Source of the DNA: CAZSAK01 sp964605155
GTDB lineage: Bacteria > Pseudomonadota > Gammaproteobacteria > SZUA-140
Direction of reading: 5' to 3'
Assembly: GCA_964605155.1 (NCBI GenBank)
Contig: CAZSAK010000029.1
Location: 1 to 25,667, forward strand
Length of the DNA stretch: 25,667 nucleotides
Part shown: one piece after another, positions 1 through 7,930 of the stretch
Position numbering within the stretch: position 1 is the first letter of the stretch
How the letters are laid out: each line of letters starts with the position of its first letter
Notes under the pieces: model-generated
The model's database searches: none
The model's input: the letters and a program-made list of their open reading frames with translations, nothing else
Told to the model about the DNA's origin: nothing
Program-made: the position numbers and the translations under genes

Positions 1-105
1 TCATGACCCTTATAATCAGATATGGGCTGATTAATAACGTATATACAATAATGTTGGGAGTATAATACTGATTATCAGGTAACAGCCCGGCATCGGGAGA
101 TGATT
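1..105 (+). promoter_or_regulatory. Leader region with inverted repeats and TATAAT elements
   Basis: This AT-rich leader precedes the alpha/beta hydrolase gene. It holds TATAAT hexamers at 11-16 and 61-66, neither with a convincing -35 box at 17 bp. An inverted repeat TAATCAG/CTGATTA (13-19 and 27-33, 7-base loop) and a second dyad CTGATTATCAG (68-78) share the CTGATTA core. The second dyad lies just after the TATAAT at 61-66, where an operator could sit. GGGAG at 95-99 is a ribosome binding site for the ATG at 106. Promoter and operator roles are inference. Confidence 0.35.
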
Positions 106-765
106 ATGACGGAAGCAAATGATCAGGAAATCGAGATTACACTGGCTGGTACGGGCCACAAGGCGATATTGAATACACCGCCAAATACCCAGGGCATCGT
201 TCTATTTGTGCATGGCAGCGGCAGCAGCCGCAACAGCCCGCGCAACAGGTATGTGGCATCGGTATTGAATGAAGCCGGAGTCGCAACTCTGTTGTTTGAC
301 CTGTTGACCGAAGAAGAAGACCAGGTCTATGAGACCCGTTTTGACATCGAGTTGCTGACGCGGCGCCTCAGTGAAGTGACCGAATGGATTACACAGCAGG
401 AAAATCTGCGGCAGCTTGCAATCGGCTACTTTGGTGCCAGTACCGGCGCCGCTGCGGCCCTCAAGGCGGCGGCAGCCCGGGGCACATCCATCAAGGCGAT
501 CGTATCACGGGGTGGCCGGCCTGATCTGGCGGCACAGGAATATCTTTCCCACGTTCAGGCACCTACCTTGTTGATGGTCGGCGGTCTTGACGATGGCGTG
601 ATCGACTTCAATCAATTGGCGTATAACCGACTGCAGTGTATCAAGGATTTGCAGATCATTCCGGGGGCCACCCACCTGTTCGAAGAACCGGGCACACTGG
701 AGCAGGTGGCGCAGCTGGCATGCAACTGGTTTGTGAAATATCTGACACGCGGCAAATCTGAATGA
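106..765 (+). CDS. alpha/beta hydrolase (dienelactone-hydrolase-like)
   Basis: This is a cytoplasmic serine hydrolase of the alpha/beta fold, about 219 residues, with no signal peptide. Visible features are the oxyanion-type segment FVHGSGSS (residues 34-41), the nucleophile elbow GASTG (Ser112), an acid in GGLDDG (Asp162 or Asp163) and the catalytic His190 in GATHLFEEPG, the normal order for the fold. The ATG at 106 is preferred over the one at 100 because GGGAG at 95-99 then has 6-base spacing. Hydrolases of this type occur fused to COG1926 phosphoribosyltransferases in other bacteria; such a transferase lies separately at 3040-3669, so the two may act together. The substrate is unknown. 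Confidence 0.85.
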   Translation: MTEANDQEIEITLAGTGHKAILNTPPNTQGIVLFVHGSGSSRNSPRNRYVASVLNEAGVATLLFDLLTEEEDQVYETRFDIELLTRRLSEVTEWITQQENLRQLAIGYFGASTGAAAALKAAAARGTSIKAIVSRGGRPDLAAQEYLSHVQAPTLLMVGGLDDGVIDFNQLAYNRLQCIKDLQIIPGATHLFEEPGTLEQVAQLACNWFVKYLTRGKSE

Positions 766-817
766 GTCATGGACGATGTCATACTGCGCCTGACCGTATC
801 GCATCCATGTTCCCTTA

Positions 818-1849
818 ATGTCAGACATGGTCTTGAACGGGAAAATAACTACCCTGGAAGACAAGGTCGCCAGTCTCAGGCAATCATCCACGTATCCGGA
901 ACATCCTTCCCGTATTGATGCCATCGAGACCCATATGTCATGGGTCTTTCTGACCGATAACTTTGCCTATAAGTTAAAGAAACCGGTTCGTTACGATTTC
1001 CTGGATTTCACTACCCTGGAAGCCCGCCGACATGATTCCAATGAAGAGATACGCCTGAATCGCCGGCTTGCGCACGATGTCTATCTGGGCATCGTGCCGT
1101 TAACTCTCGATGAATCCGGCAGGATGAGGGTGGATTGCGACGGTGAGACCGTCGATTGGCTGGTGAAGATGCGCCGCCTGCCCGAAAACCGCATGCTGGA
1201 TGTCATGATCAAACACAAAACACTGGAGCACGCCGATATCAATGATATCGGTCAGCGGCTGGCGACCTTTTACCGTCAATGCAGACCTGTCGAACTTGAA
1301 GCGGGACAATATCACCGGATATATATGCAACAGGTGAGGGCGAACCTGGATGCACTTGCCGATCATCAGTACGGACTCTCGCATTCATTACTTGGACAAA
1401 TCAGTGAGTCATTATCGGGATTTTTGGAACATGAGCAGAGATTATTCACGAGACGCTCAGAACAAGGCAGGATTGTTGAGGGTCATGGTGATCTGCGGCC
1501 GGAACATATCTGCCTTGAATTGCCCCCAGTCATCTTTGATTGCCTTGAATTCAATTACTTATTCAGAATAATTGATGCGATAGATGAGATTTCATTCCTC
1601 GCCATGGAGTGTGACCTGCTGGGGGCGCCTGAAGTCGGCCCGCTATTGTTTGGTGTTTATGCAGATAACTGCAACGATCATCCGCCCCAGCGATTGATCA
1701 GTTTCTACATGGCCTGTCGCGCCTGTCTGCGCGCCAAGCTCTCCATCTGGCATGTGCTGGAGCTTGAGCAGACCGCATGGCTTCACTGGCGGGAACGTAC
1801 CCATGATTATCTGCGCCTGGCGGTCCGATATGCCAATCAATTGATGTGA
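818..1849 (+). CDS. Aminoglycoside-phosphotransferase-fold protein, COG2187 type, lacking the usual ATPase partner domain
   Basis: This 343-residue protein has the kinase-like fold of the phosphotransferase (APH) superfamily. FAYKLKKPV (49-57) provides the likely ATP-binding lysine, HGDLRPEH (223-230) is the Brenner motif with catalytic Asp225, and IFDCLEFN (239-246) supplies the metal-binding Asp241. COG2187 proteins are commonly around 500 residues, with a C-terminal P-loop kinase domain (COG0645); that half is absent and the gene ends cleanly at TGA. It follows the hydrolase by 52 bases, so co-transcription is likely. ATG at 827 is an alternative start; neither has a clear ribosome binding site. 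The gene ends 3 bases from the convergent PRPP synthetase gene. The substrate is unknown. Confidence 0.75.
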   Translation: MSDMVLNGKITTLEDKVASLRQSSTYPEHPSRIDAIETHMSWVFLTDNFAYKLKKPVRYDFLDFTTLEARRHDSNEEIRLNRRLAHDVYLGIVPLTLDESGRMRVDCDGETVDWLVKMRRLPENRMLDVMIKHKTLEHADINDIGQRLATFYRQCRPVELEAGQYHRIYMQQVRANLDALADHQYGLSHSLLGQISESLSGFLEHEQRLFTRRSEQGRIVEGHGDLRPEHICLELPPVIFDCLEFNYLFRIIDAIDEISFLAMECDLLGAPEVGPLLFGVYADNCNDHPPQRLISFYMACRACLRAKLSIWHVLELEQTAWLHWRERTHDYLRLAVRYANQLM

Positions 1850-1852
1850 TCC

Positions 1853-2842
1853 CTACGCTTCAAGTAATTCGATAAGGGATCCACCCGTATGTATCCGCTT
1901 GACCGCCTCGGCGAAAAGCCCGGCGACAGACAGGACAACAAGCTTGTCATGCACGAGTTGTTTACCCAAACGGAACGGCGGGACGGTGTCTGTAATGATG
2001 ATTCTGTCAAGGTCTTCTCCTGCCAGTTTCTGACTGGCGTCACTGACGAACAGGCCGTGAGTTGCCGCAGCGACGACCGCTTTCGCACCGGAAGACTTAC
2101 AGATTCTTGCCGCATGATATAACGTACCACCGGTACTGATCATGTCATCGATAATGACGACATGGCAATCCGCAACATCCCCGAACAACCGCCCTGCGGT
2201 TAATATCCCCTTGCTGCGGGTCTTTTCCATAAAGACGAGGGGTATGTCCTTGCCTGATCTTTGCGCCAACCGAACGCGGAATGACTCCGCACGCTTGAAA
2301 CCCCCGGCATCGGGTGAAACGACGGCGATTCTGTCTTCATGTTGCAACTCCGATGCGAGATAATCGACGAATAGCGGTTGTGCTTCCAGGTGGTCCGTGC
2401 GGCAACGGTAGGCATTCTGAAAGGCCGCCAGATTATGAACATCCAGTGTGACGAGGCGATCGATACCGACCGCCTCAAACAACGCTGCCACATAGCGTGT
2501 TGAGACGGGGTCGCGGGATTTTGTTTTCCTGTCCTTGCGGGCATAAGCAAGATAGGGAACAACGGCGGTTATGGTCTTCGCCGATGCATCGCGCAGGGCC
2601 CCGAGAAAGAACAGCAAACGGCAGAGTTTGTCATTGACACTCAGGAAAGAGTCGGAATAGAGGGACTGGATGACAAATACGTCCTTGTTGCGAACATTTT
2701 CCAGCGGCCGGGATTTATGTTCACCGTCCTCGAATTCCTGTATCTGAAGATTTCCCAGCTGAATGCCCAGGTTTTCCGCCACGCGTGCGGCGAAATCCCG
2801 GCCGTCGTCTAATGCAAAGAGTACAGGCGTATCGTTATCCAT
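1853..2842 (-). CDS. prs: Ribose-phosphate pyrophosphokinase (PRPP synthetase) paralogue
   Basis: It would transfer pyrophosphate from ATP to ribose 5-phosphate to make PRPP in the cytoplasm. The 329-residue length is close to class I enzymes (about 315). Visible motifs are EFEDGE (36-41), the ATP loop segment VVPYLAYARKDRKTKSRDPVS (94-114; many enzymes have RQDR where this has RKDR), DVHN with His136, and the PRPP-binding loop VIIDDMISTGGT (229-240) with Asp232 and Asp233. Divergence from housekeeping Prs (no IQGFF-type segment after the histidine) suggests a second specialised copy. It is divergent from the phosphoribosyltransferase at 3040, so PRPP supply and use may be linked. Its 3' end abuts the convergent kinase-like gene. 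Confidence 0.85.
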   Translation of the reverse strand: MDNDTPVLFALDDGRDFAARVAENLGIQLGNLQIQEFEDGEHKSRPLENVRNKDVFVIQSLYSDSFLSVNDKLCRLLFFLGALRDASAKTITAVVPYLAYARKDRKTKSRDPVSTRYVAALFEAVGIDRLVTLDVHNLAAFQNAYRCRTDHLEAQPLFVDYLASELQHEDRIAVVSPDAGGFKRAESFRVRLAQRSGKDIPLVFMEKTRSKGILTAGRLFGDVADCHVVIIDDMISTGGTLYHAARICKSSGAKAVVAAATHGLFVSDASQKLAGEDLDRIIITDTVPPFRLGKQLVHDKLVVLSVAGLFAEAVKRIHTGGSLIELLEA

Positions 2843-2902
2843 TATTCTTTATCCTGATCTGTCCTGCAGGAGGACACAACGTCTGTTTATATCGGAATCA
2901 GA

Positions 2903-2931
2903 ATTATAGAATTATATTTTCACTGTGTGCA
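2903..2931 (-). promoter_or_regulatory. Candidate sigma70 promoter for the PRPP synthetase gene
   Basis: Read on the minus strand, TGCACA (2931-2926, 4 of 6 to TTGACA) and a perfect TATAAT (2908-2903) are separated by 17 bases, about 60 bases upstream of the PRPP synthetase start. Spacing and the -10 box are seen directly; function is inference. Confidence 0.4.
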
Positions 2932-3039
2932 GAATAAATTGACATATACCAGCATACAGGTAGGGGAGCGGATATCCCTAAAATCATATATTCTGCTGTT
3001 GAAACGGTTGGTATCTTGCTAAACGAGGGGGGATGATTC

Positions 3040-3669
3040 ATGCATTTCAAGGACCGGGAGGATGCGGGCCGGCGGCTTGCACAGGCGCTGAGCCACTATC
3101 AGAACAAGCAAGGGATCATCTACCCGTTGCCACGCGGTGGCATCGTACTGGGCGTCGAGATTGCCAGGAACTTGAATATGCCGCTGGATCTGATTATCCC
3201 GCGAAAGATCGGGCATCCCTACAACCCGGAATATGCCATCTGTGCCGTCACGGAACACGGTGAACCGATTTGTAATGAGGATGAACTTGCTCGCGTGGAT
3301 CATGTCTGGCTCGAGGAAAAAGTCAGGAAAGAAAGGCAAGAGGCCCGGCGCCGGCGAGAGTTGTATCTGGGGGATAAAAAACCACTGGACGTCAAAGACA
3401 AGACGGCCATCCTGGTGGATGACGGAATCGCAACAGGCTTGACGATGCGAGCGGCCATTCAGGATGTGCGACAACGCAAACCGGCGCATATCGTCGTGGC
3501 TGTTCCGATATCTCCCGAGGATACAGCGAAGCAACTCAAGCAAGAGGTTGACGAGGTGGTTGCGCTGGATATCCCGGATTTTTATCTGGGTGCTGTCGGT
3601 GCCTATTATGATAATTTCGTCCAGGTCACGGATGCAGAGGTGGTCAAGCTATTGCTTTCTCTGCCATAG
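3040..3669 (+). CDS. Phosphoribosyltransferase family protein (COG1926 type)
   Basis: This 209-residue protein has a type I phosphoribosyltransferase core. YPLPRGGIVLG (28-38) is the N-terminal PRGG loop of COG1926 proteins and ILVDDGIATGLTM (124-136), with Asp127 and Asp128, is the PRPP-binding loop. The charged segment at about 92-108 (EEKVRKERQEARRRREL) is the helical flap insertion of this family. GAGGGG upstream gives a strong ribosome binding site about 7 bases before the ATG. The acceptor base is not known for COG1926. It lies 197 bases from the divergent PRPP synthetase and 22 bases before the CapA-like gene, so co-transcription with the latter is likely. Confidence 0.85.
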   Translation: MHFKDREDAGRRLAQALSHYQNKQGIIYPLPRGGIVLGVEIARNLNMPLDLIIPRKIGHPYNPEYAICAVTEHGEPICNEDELARVDHVWLEEKVRKERQEARRRRELYLGDKKPLDVKDKTAILVDDGIATGLTMRAAIQDVRQRKPAHIVVAVPISPEDTAKQLKQEVDEVVALDIPDFYLGAVGAYYDNFVQVTDAEVVKLLLSLP

Positions 3670-3691
3670 ATGCCGTGAATCCCGTTACATA

Positions 3692-4900
3692 ATGAAACGA
3701 CGGCGATTCCTTGTCTGTGCATCCAAAGCCGTGTTGTTGCTTACATGCCCGGGAACATCGATGACATCTGCTAATTCCAACGGAAAAAACCCGGCACGTT
3801 CCATAACACTTTTTCTATGCGGCGATGTCATGACCGGCAGAGGGATCGATCAGGTATTACCTCATCCGGGTAATCCACGCATTCATGAACCATTCGCGCG
3901 CAATGCCAGACAATATGTGGATATTGCCGAAGAGGCCAACGGCCCGATTCCCGGTCCGGTAGGCTTTTTATATATCTGGGGGGATGCGCTAGCCGAGCTG
4001 AAACGCATGTCACCGGATGCGCGTATTATCAATCTTGAGACCACTATAACGACCAGTGATGATTACTGGCCGGGTAAGGGCATACATTACAGGATGCATC
4101 CGGAAAATCTCCCATGCATTATCGCGGCAGGGATCGATTGTTGTGCTGTTGCAAACAACCATATATTGGACTGGGGATATAAAGGGTTGGCTGAGACAAC
4201 CAAGATATTGCATGAGGCAGGTCTTCATGTGGCGGGGGCCGGCCATGACAGGCAGGAGGCACAAACGCCGGGCTTGATGGAGATATCCGGCAAGGGCAGA
4301 GTTGTTGTATTTGCACTTGGTTCCGAATCGAGCGGTATCCCGTATAAATGGGCGGCCGGACCGGATAAATCCGGAATTAACATGTTGCCGGATCTGACGG
4401 ACAAGACCGTAGAACGAATCGCCGAGGATATATCGTTGGCAAGACGGCCGGGCGATATCATTGTCGCCTCGATCCACTGGGGCGGTAACTGGGGTTACGA
4501 GATCCCGGATGAACATATCAATTTTGCCCATGAACTGATCGATAAGGCGGATGTGGATGTTATCCACGGGCATTCGTCTCATCATTTCCTGGGAATTGAA
4601 ATCTACAAGAACAAGCCGGTGATTTACGGTTGCGGGGATTTTCTTAACGATTATGAAGGTATAGGCGGCAATGAAGAATATCGAAGCGATCTAGCATTGA
4701 TGTATTTCGTACGCATGGATGCTGCAACCGGGAAACTCATGGATCTCGAAATGGTACCCATGCAGATCAGACATTTCAGGTTGAATTGTGTGTCAAGTGA
4801 TGACATCAAGTGGATCCTCGACAGGTTGAACAGGGAATGCAATAAGTTGGGAAGTCGCGCAGACATTTCTGATGGAAAGACTATAACCGTTTCCTGGTAA
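3692..4900 (+). CDS. CapA-family (PGA_cap) metallophosphoesterase-like protein, probably exported
   Basis: This 402-residue protein belongs to the CapA/poly-gamma-glutamate synthesis family, which has a calcineurin-like fold. Motifs in order are FLCGDVMTGRG (41-51, Asp45), INLETT (113-118), ANNHILDWG (154-162), SIHWGGNWG, and HGHSSHH followed by VIYGCGDFLNDY, the expected metal-site pattern. The N terminus MKRRRFLVCASKAVLLL resembles a twin-arginine signal (RRxFL with a hydrophobic stretch); LLTC at 16-19 is only a weak lipobox. An upstream extension of the frame to 3464 overlaps the phosphoribosyltransferase and is very basic, so ATG 3692 is chosen. No capB, capC or capE partner is present, so a capsule role is unproven. 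Confidence 0.8.
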   Translation: MKRRRFLVCASKAVLLLTCPGTSMTSANSNGKNPARSITLFLCGDVMTGRGIDQVLPHPGNPRIHEPFARNARQYVDIAEEANGPIPGPVGFLYIWGDALAELKRMSPDARIINLETTITTSDDYWPGKGIHYRMHPENLPCIIAAGIDCCAVANNHILDWGYKGLAETTKILHEAGLHVAGAGHDRQEAQTPGLMEISGKGRVVVFALGSESSGIPYKWAAGPDKSGINMLPDLTDKTVERIAEDISLARRPGDIIVASIHWGGNWGYEIPDEHINFAHELIDKADVDVIHGHSSHHFLGIEIYKNKPVIYGCGDFLNDYEGIGGNEEYRSDLALMYFVRMDAATGKLMDLEMVPMQIRHFRLNCVSSDDIKWILDRLNRECNKLGSRADISDGKTITVSW

Positions 4901-5199
4901 TTATTTATGCAGTCTCCGGGTGAAGAATCAATATATATTACATGGTTAAATCTTCATTGCCGTATAATACATTGGCGCTGCCATAATGCGGATTCAAGGA
5001 ATTGTGTACTAACAGGCCATAGCCTGTTTGTACCGTTAGTCAAGATGATAGTCCTTTAATTGTCCTTGCCCTGGTTAGACATGTATATGCCTTGATATAC
5101 GATATATGAAGTCTGTTAATGTTATTATGATACTTTTAACAACAAGCAATACCGATTTCTTCGATTTTCGTATTTTCATTACTCTTATAGAGGAAGTAT
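4901..5199 (+). promoter_or_regulatory. Intergenic region before glgX with candidate promoter and hairpin
   Basis: This AT-rich stretch has no credible gene. AACAGGC/GCCTGTT (5011-5017 and 5022-5028) forms a 7-bp hairpin with a CATA loop but only a short T run follows, so it is at best a weak terminator for the CapA-like gene. TTGATA (5092-5097) and GTTAAT (5115-5120) with a 17-base spacer are a plausible sigma70 promoter for glgX. GAGGAAG just before the ATG at 5200 is the ribosome binding site. Confidence 0.4.
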
Positions 5200-7347
5200 A
5201 TGGCCCAGCGTAAAGAACGTATCTGGCCGGGTTTGCCATATCCACTGGGAGCGACCTGGGATGGTACCGGAACCAACTTTGCTATTTTTTCTGCATACGC
5301 AGAAAAGGTCGAACTGTGCCTGTTTGATGATGAAGGCAAGCGTGAACTCGAGCGTATACCTCTGCCCGAATATACCCATGAAATCTGGCATGGTTATCTG
5401 CCCGACGTCCGGGTGGGCCAGCTCTATGGTTACCGTGTCTACGGTCCTTATGAGCCCGCAAACGGACACAGATTCAACCATCATAAGTTACTGCTGGACC
5501 CTTATGCCAAAGCCATTCGATATGACCTGAGATGGAACGATGCACTCTATGGATACACGATAGGTCATCAAAAGGATGATCTGTCATTCGATACCCGGGA
5601 CAGTGCACCATATATGCCCAAATGCCAGATAATCGACCCGGCCTTTACCTGGGGATCCAGGCCTGCGTTGAGAAGGCCCTGGCACGAGATGATTATCTAT
5701 GAGATGCATGTGCGCGGATTTACCATGAAACACCCCGATGTACAGGATAAATTACGAGGGACATTTGGAGGCCTGTCGTCTCCCGCCATCGTTGAATATC
5801 TCGAGGATCTCGGTATCACCGCAGTGGAGCTGATGCCCGTACATGCGTTTCTCCATGACCGCATGCTGATTGACAAAGGGTTGCGCAATTACTGGGGTTA
5901 TAATTCGATCGGTTTCTTTGTTCCCCATCCGGAATATCTGGGTCGTGGGGGTATCAATGAATTCAAGAGTTTTGTGCAATTGATGCATGATGCTGACCTC
6001 GAGGTGATCCTCGATGTGGTATATAACCATACGGCGGAGGGAAACCAGCTGGGTCCGACATTATCACTGCGTGGTATCGATAATAAAACCTATTATGATC
6101 TGACGGAGGGCAATGAACGCTATTACAACAATATCACGGGCACCGGCAATACCCTTGACCTGGACCATCCCTATGTCCTGCGGATGGTGATGGATTCTTT
6201 GCGTTACTGGGTTGAAGAGATGCATGTCGACGGGTTTCGTTTCGATCTTGCTACCACCCTGGCAAGGGTCAACGGCGAGTTCGACGAGCATTCCAGTTTT
6301 CTGGACGCGGTTGCACAGGATCCGCTATTGTCTACCGTGAAGCTGATTGCCGAGCCCTGGGATGCCGGTCCGGGAGGTTACCAGCTCGGACGCTTCCCAC
6401 CCGGCTGGGCTGAATGGAACGACCGTTATCGCGATACGGTGCGGCGGTTCTGGAAAGGGGATGGCGGACAGTTACCCGAGCTGGCCTCGCGTTTGTCAGG
6501 CTCCAGTGACATCTTTGACAGGCGCGGACGTCGTCCCTGGGGGAGCGTAAACTTCGTAACCGCACACGACGGATTCACGCTGCATGACCTGGTGAGTTAT
6601 AACGATAAACACAATGAACCTAACCAGGAAGGCAATCAGGACGGACATAATGAAAATTACAGCTGGAATTGTGGTGTTGAAGGTCCGACTGATGATGCGA
6701 AGATGATACGGCTTCGTTACCAGCAGAAATGCAATTTTCTGGCTACCCTGTTGCTCTCACACGGGCTGCCCATGCTGCTTGCCGGTGACGAGTTCGGACA
6801 TACACAACAGGGTAACAATAACGCCTATTGCCAGGATAATGAGACATCATGGCTGAACTGGACCGGCATCGACGATCTCGGGAAATCACTACTGGCATTC
6901 ACTAAAGACATTATCCGCTTGCGCCGTGAACATATCATATTTCATCGTCACCGTTTCTTTCATGGTAAAGAGATTCCGGGAACCGGAATCAAGGATATCG
7001 TTTGGCTGAGACCCGATGGCAAGGAGATGGAAGAGGGCGATTGGCATGCCGGGCAGTCACAATCATTCGCATTCCTGCTCAGCGGGGAGGCCGGCCAGTA
7101 TCACCTGACCGAACGGGGAGAAAGGGAACCCGATGATACATTCCTGGTGCTGATGAATGCATCGGATTCGATGATCAGATTCACCATCCCCGATGTTGAA
7201 TCGCTTGCAAGGCGTGTTGTACTGATAGATACAAGTCTTGAAAGAGGCGTCAAGGTCGGGGAAAAGCCAGCTGGCAATCCGTATCAATCGAATCCGCACT
7301 CACTGGTACTGATCAGATACAGCGAGGAACAAACACAGTCTGCGTGA
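5200..7347 (+). CDS. glgX: Glycogen debranching enzyme GlgX (GH13)
   Basis: It hydrolyses alpha-1,6 branches of glycogen, normally after phosphorylase has trimmed the chains, in the cytoplasm. The 715 residues match the GlgX family length. The start GLPYPLGATWDGTGTNFAIFS is the N-terminal CBM48-type domain. The GH13 barrel follows, with VVYNHTAEG, the nucleophile segment DGFRFDLA (Asp349), LIAEPWD (acid/base Glu385) and FVTAHDGFTLHD (Asp457). The AGDEFGHTQQGNNNAYCQDN segment is typical of GlgX and isoamylase. It is monocistronic here and convergent with the ATPase remnant. Together with GlgC and TreY/TreZ it would serve glycogen turnover and, indirectly, trehalose formation. No defect is visible. 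Confidence 0.95.
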   Translation: MAQRKERIWPGLPYPLGATWDGTGTNFAIFSAYAEKVELCLFDDEGKRELERIPLPEYTHEIWHGYLPDVRVGQLYGYRVYGPYEPANGHRFNHHKLLLDPYAKAIRYDLRWNDALYGYTIGHQKDDLSFDTRDSAPYMPKCQIIDPAFTWGSRPALRRPWHEMIIYEMHVRGFTMKHPDVQDKLRGTFGGLSSPAIVEYLEDLGITAVELMPVHAFLHDRMLIDKGLRNYWGYNSIGFFVPHPEYLGRGGINEFKSFVQLMHDADLEVILDVVYNHTAEGNQLGPTLSLRGIDNKTYYDLTEGNERYYNNITGTGNTLDLDHPYVLRMVMDSLRYWVEEMHVDGFRFDLATTLARVNGEFDEHSSFLDAVAQDPLLSTVKLIAEPWDAGPGGYQLGRFPPGWAEWNDRYRDTVRRFWKGDGGQLPELASRLSGSSDIFDRRGRRPWGSVNFVTAHDGFTLHDLVSYNDKHNEPNQEGNQDGHNENYSWNCGVEGPTDDAKMIRLRYQQKCNFLATLLLSHGLPMLLAGDEFGHTQQGNNNAYCQDNETSWLNWTGIDDLGKSLLAFTKDIIRLRREHIIFHRHRFFHGKEIPGTGIKDIVWLRPDGKEMEEGDWHAGQSQSFAFLLSGEAGQYHLTERGEREPDDTFLVLMNASDSMIRFTIPDVESLARRVVLIDTSLERGVKVGEKPAGNPYQSNPHSLVLIRYSEEQTQSA

Positions 7348-7394
7348 TTGTATAGTGATCGTTGCAGGCCCAATAACGATGACCGTAGAATATC

Positions 7395-7754
7395 CTATGC
7401 GCCTTCGGAAGTAATTGCCTCGAAACCCGAAACCACATCCTGTAATTCGGATGTGATGACATCCTGTCGTGCACGGTGATATACCATGGTCACTTCCTCC
7501 AGCCGGTCATCGAGGTTGCGTTCAGCGGATTGCATGGCGGCCAGCCGGCTTGCATGCTCACTGGCCTGTGATTCCGCGCACGCCTGGAAAATCGAAACGA
7601 AGAGATATTGATTCAGCAAGCGACTGAAAAGTGTCTCTCGGTCCATGGTATAGGTTGGAATGCTGCGCGAAGGCCATCGTTTTTCCTGGAGTCGGCGGAA
7701 TTTCTGCAGATCGACGGGCAGGAGTTTGACATCGGTGGGCTGGTGTCCCTTGCC
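7395..7754 (-). pseudogene. atpG: N-ATPase gamma subunit, 3'-terminal fragment only
   Basis: About the last 115 codons of an F-type ATPase gamma subunit of the N-ATPase group survive. VKLLPVDLQKFRR, PTYTMDRETLFSRLLNQYLFVSIFQ, ASEHASRLAAMQSAERN and VITSELQDVVSGFEAI are the conserved C-terminal segments forming the rotor coiled coil, ending at TAG 7395-7397. The N-terminal two thirds (the family is about 290 residues) are missing. The homology begins abruptly near 7754, exactly where AtpR homology ends, and in a different frame, so this is a deletion scar and not a functional gene. Open frame upstream of 7754 belongs to the opposite side of the junction. Confidence 0.85.
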
Positions 7755-7930
7755 GCTGATAAGGCCAGGGCCACGAAGCCCAGACGCAACATCAGGCTCA
7801 TGACAAACCACAATGCTGGATGTTTTCTGGTTTGTAAATATTTCACACTGAGCCACAACCCGGCAAGATAGACACCCGCCAGTATGGCGCCTGCAAGAAA
7901 CATCAATAACAGGTATGACAGATCATTCAT
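7745..7930 (-). pseudogene. atpR: N-ATPase AtpR, 5' fragment
   Basis: AtpR is a small membrane protein of N-ATPases, proposed to assist the membrane sector. The first 58 or so codons are recognisable: a hydrophobic segment from LSYLLLMFLAGAILAGVYLAGLWLSV, a short basic loop, then FVMSLMLRLGFVALAL with the conserved arginine. Homology then stops near 7756; the frame runs on as unrelated low-complexity residues across atpG sequence to 7613. The ATG (7930-7928) overlaps the antiporter stop as ATGA. The C-terminal part and the following atpB, atpE, atpF and atpA are absent. AtpR identification rests on order and the LRL segment. Confidence 0.7.

Noticed and set aside
505..924. 139-residue minus-strand open frame across the hydrolase end
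   Set aside because: It is antisense to a hydrolase with an intact catalytic triad, has no ribosome binding site and no recognisable motif.
3464..3691. Upstream extension of the CapA-like gene
   Set aside because: The extension lies inside the phosphoribosyltransferase gene and its product is rich in Arg, Ser and Trp, as expected of an out-of-frame reading. ATG 3692 with a signal-like N terminus fits better.
7351..7394. ATCGTT/AACGAT dyad as a bidirectional terminator after glgX
   Set aside because: Six pairs with an 11-base loop and no T run; too weak to call.
7613..7744. C-terminal part of the AtpR frame as a new fusion protein
   Set aside because: The residues come from atpG read out of frame and show no membrane segment, as expected for chance sequence after a deletion.
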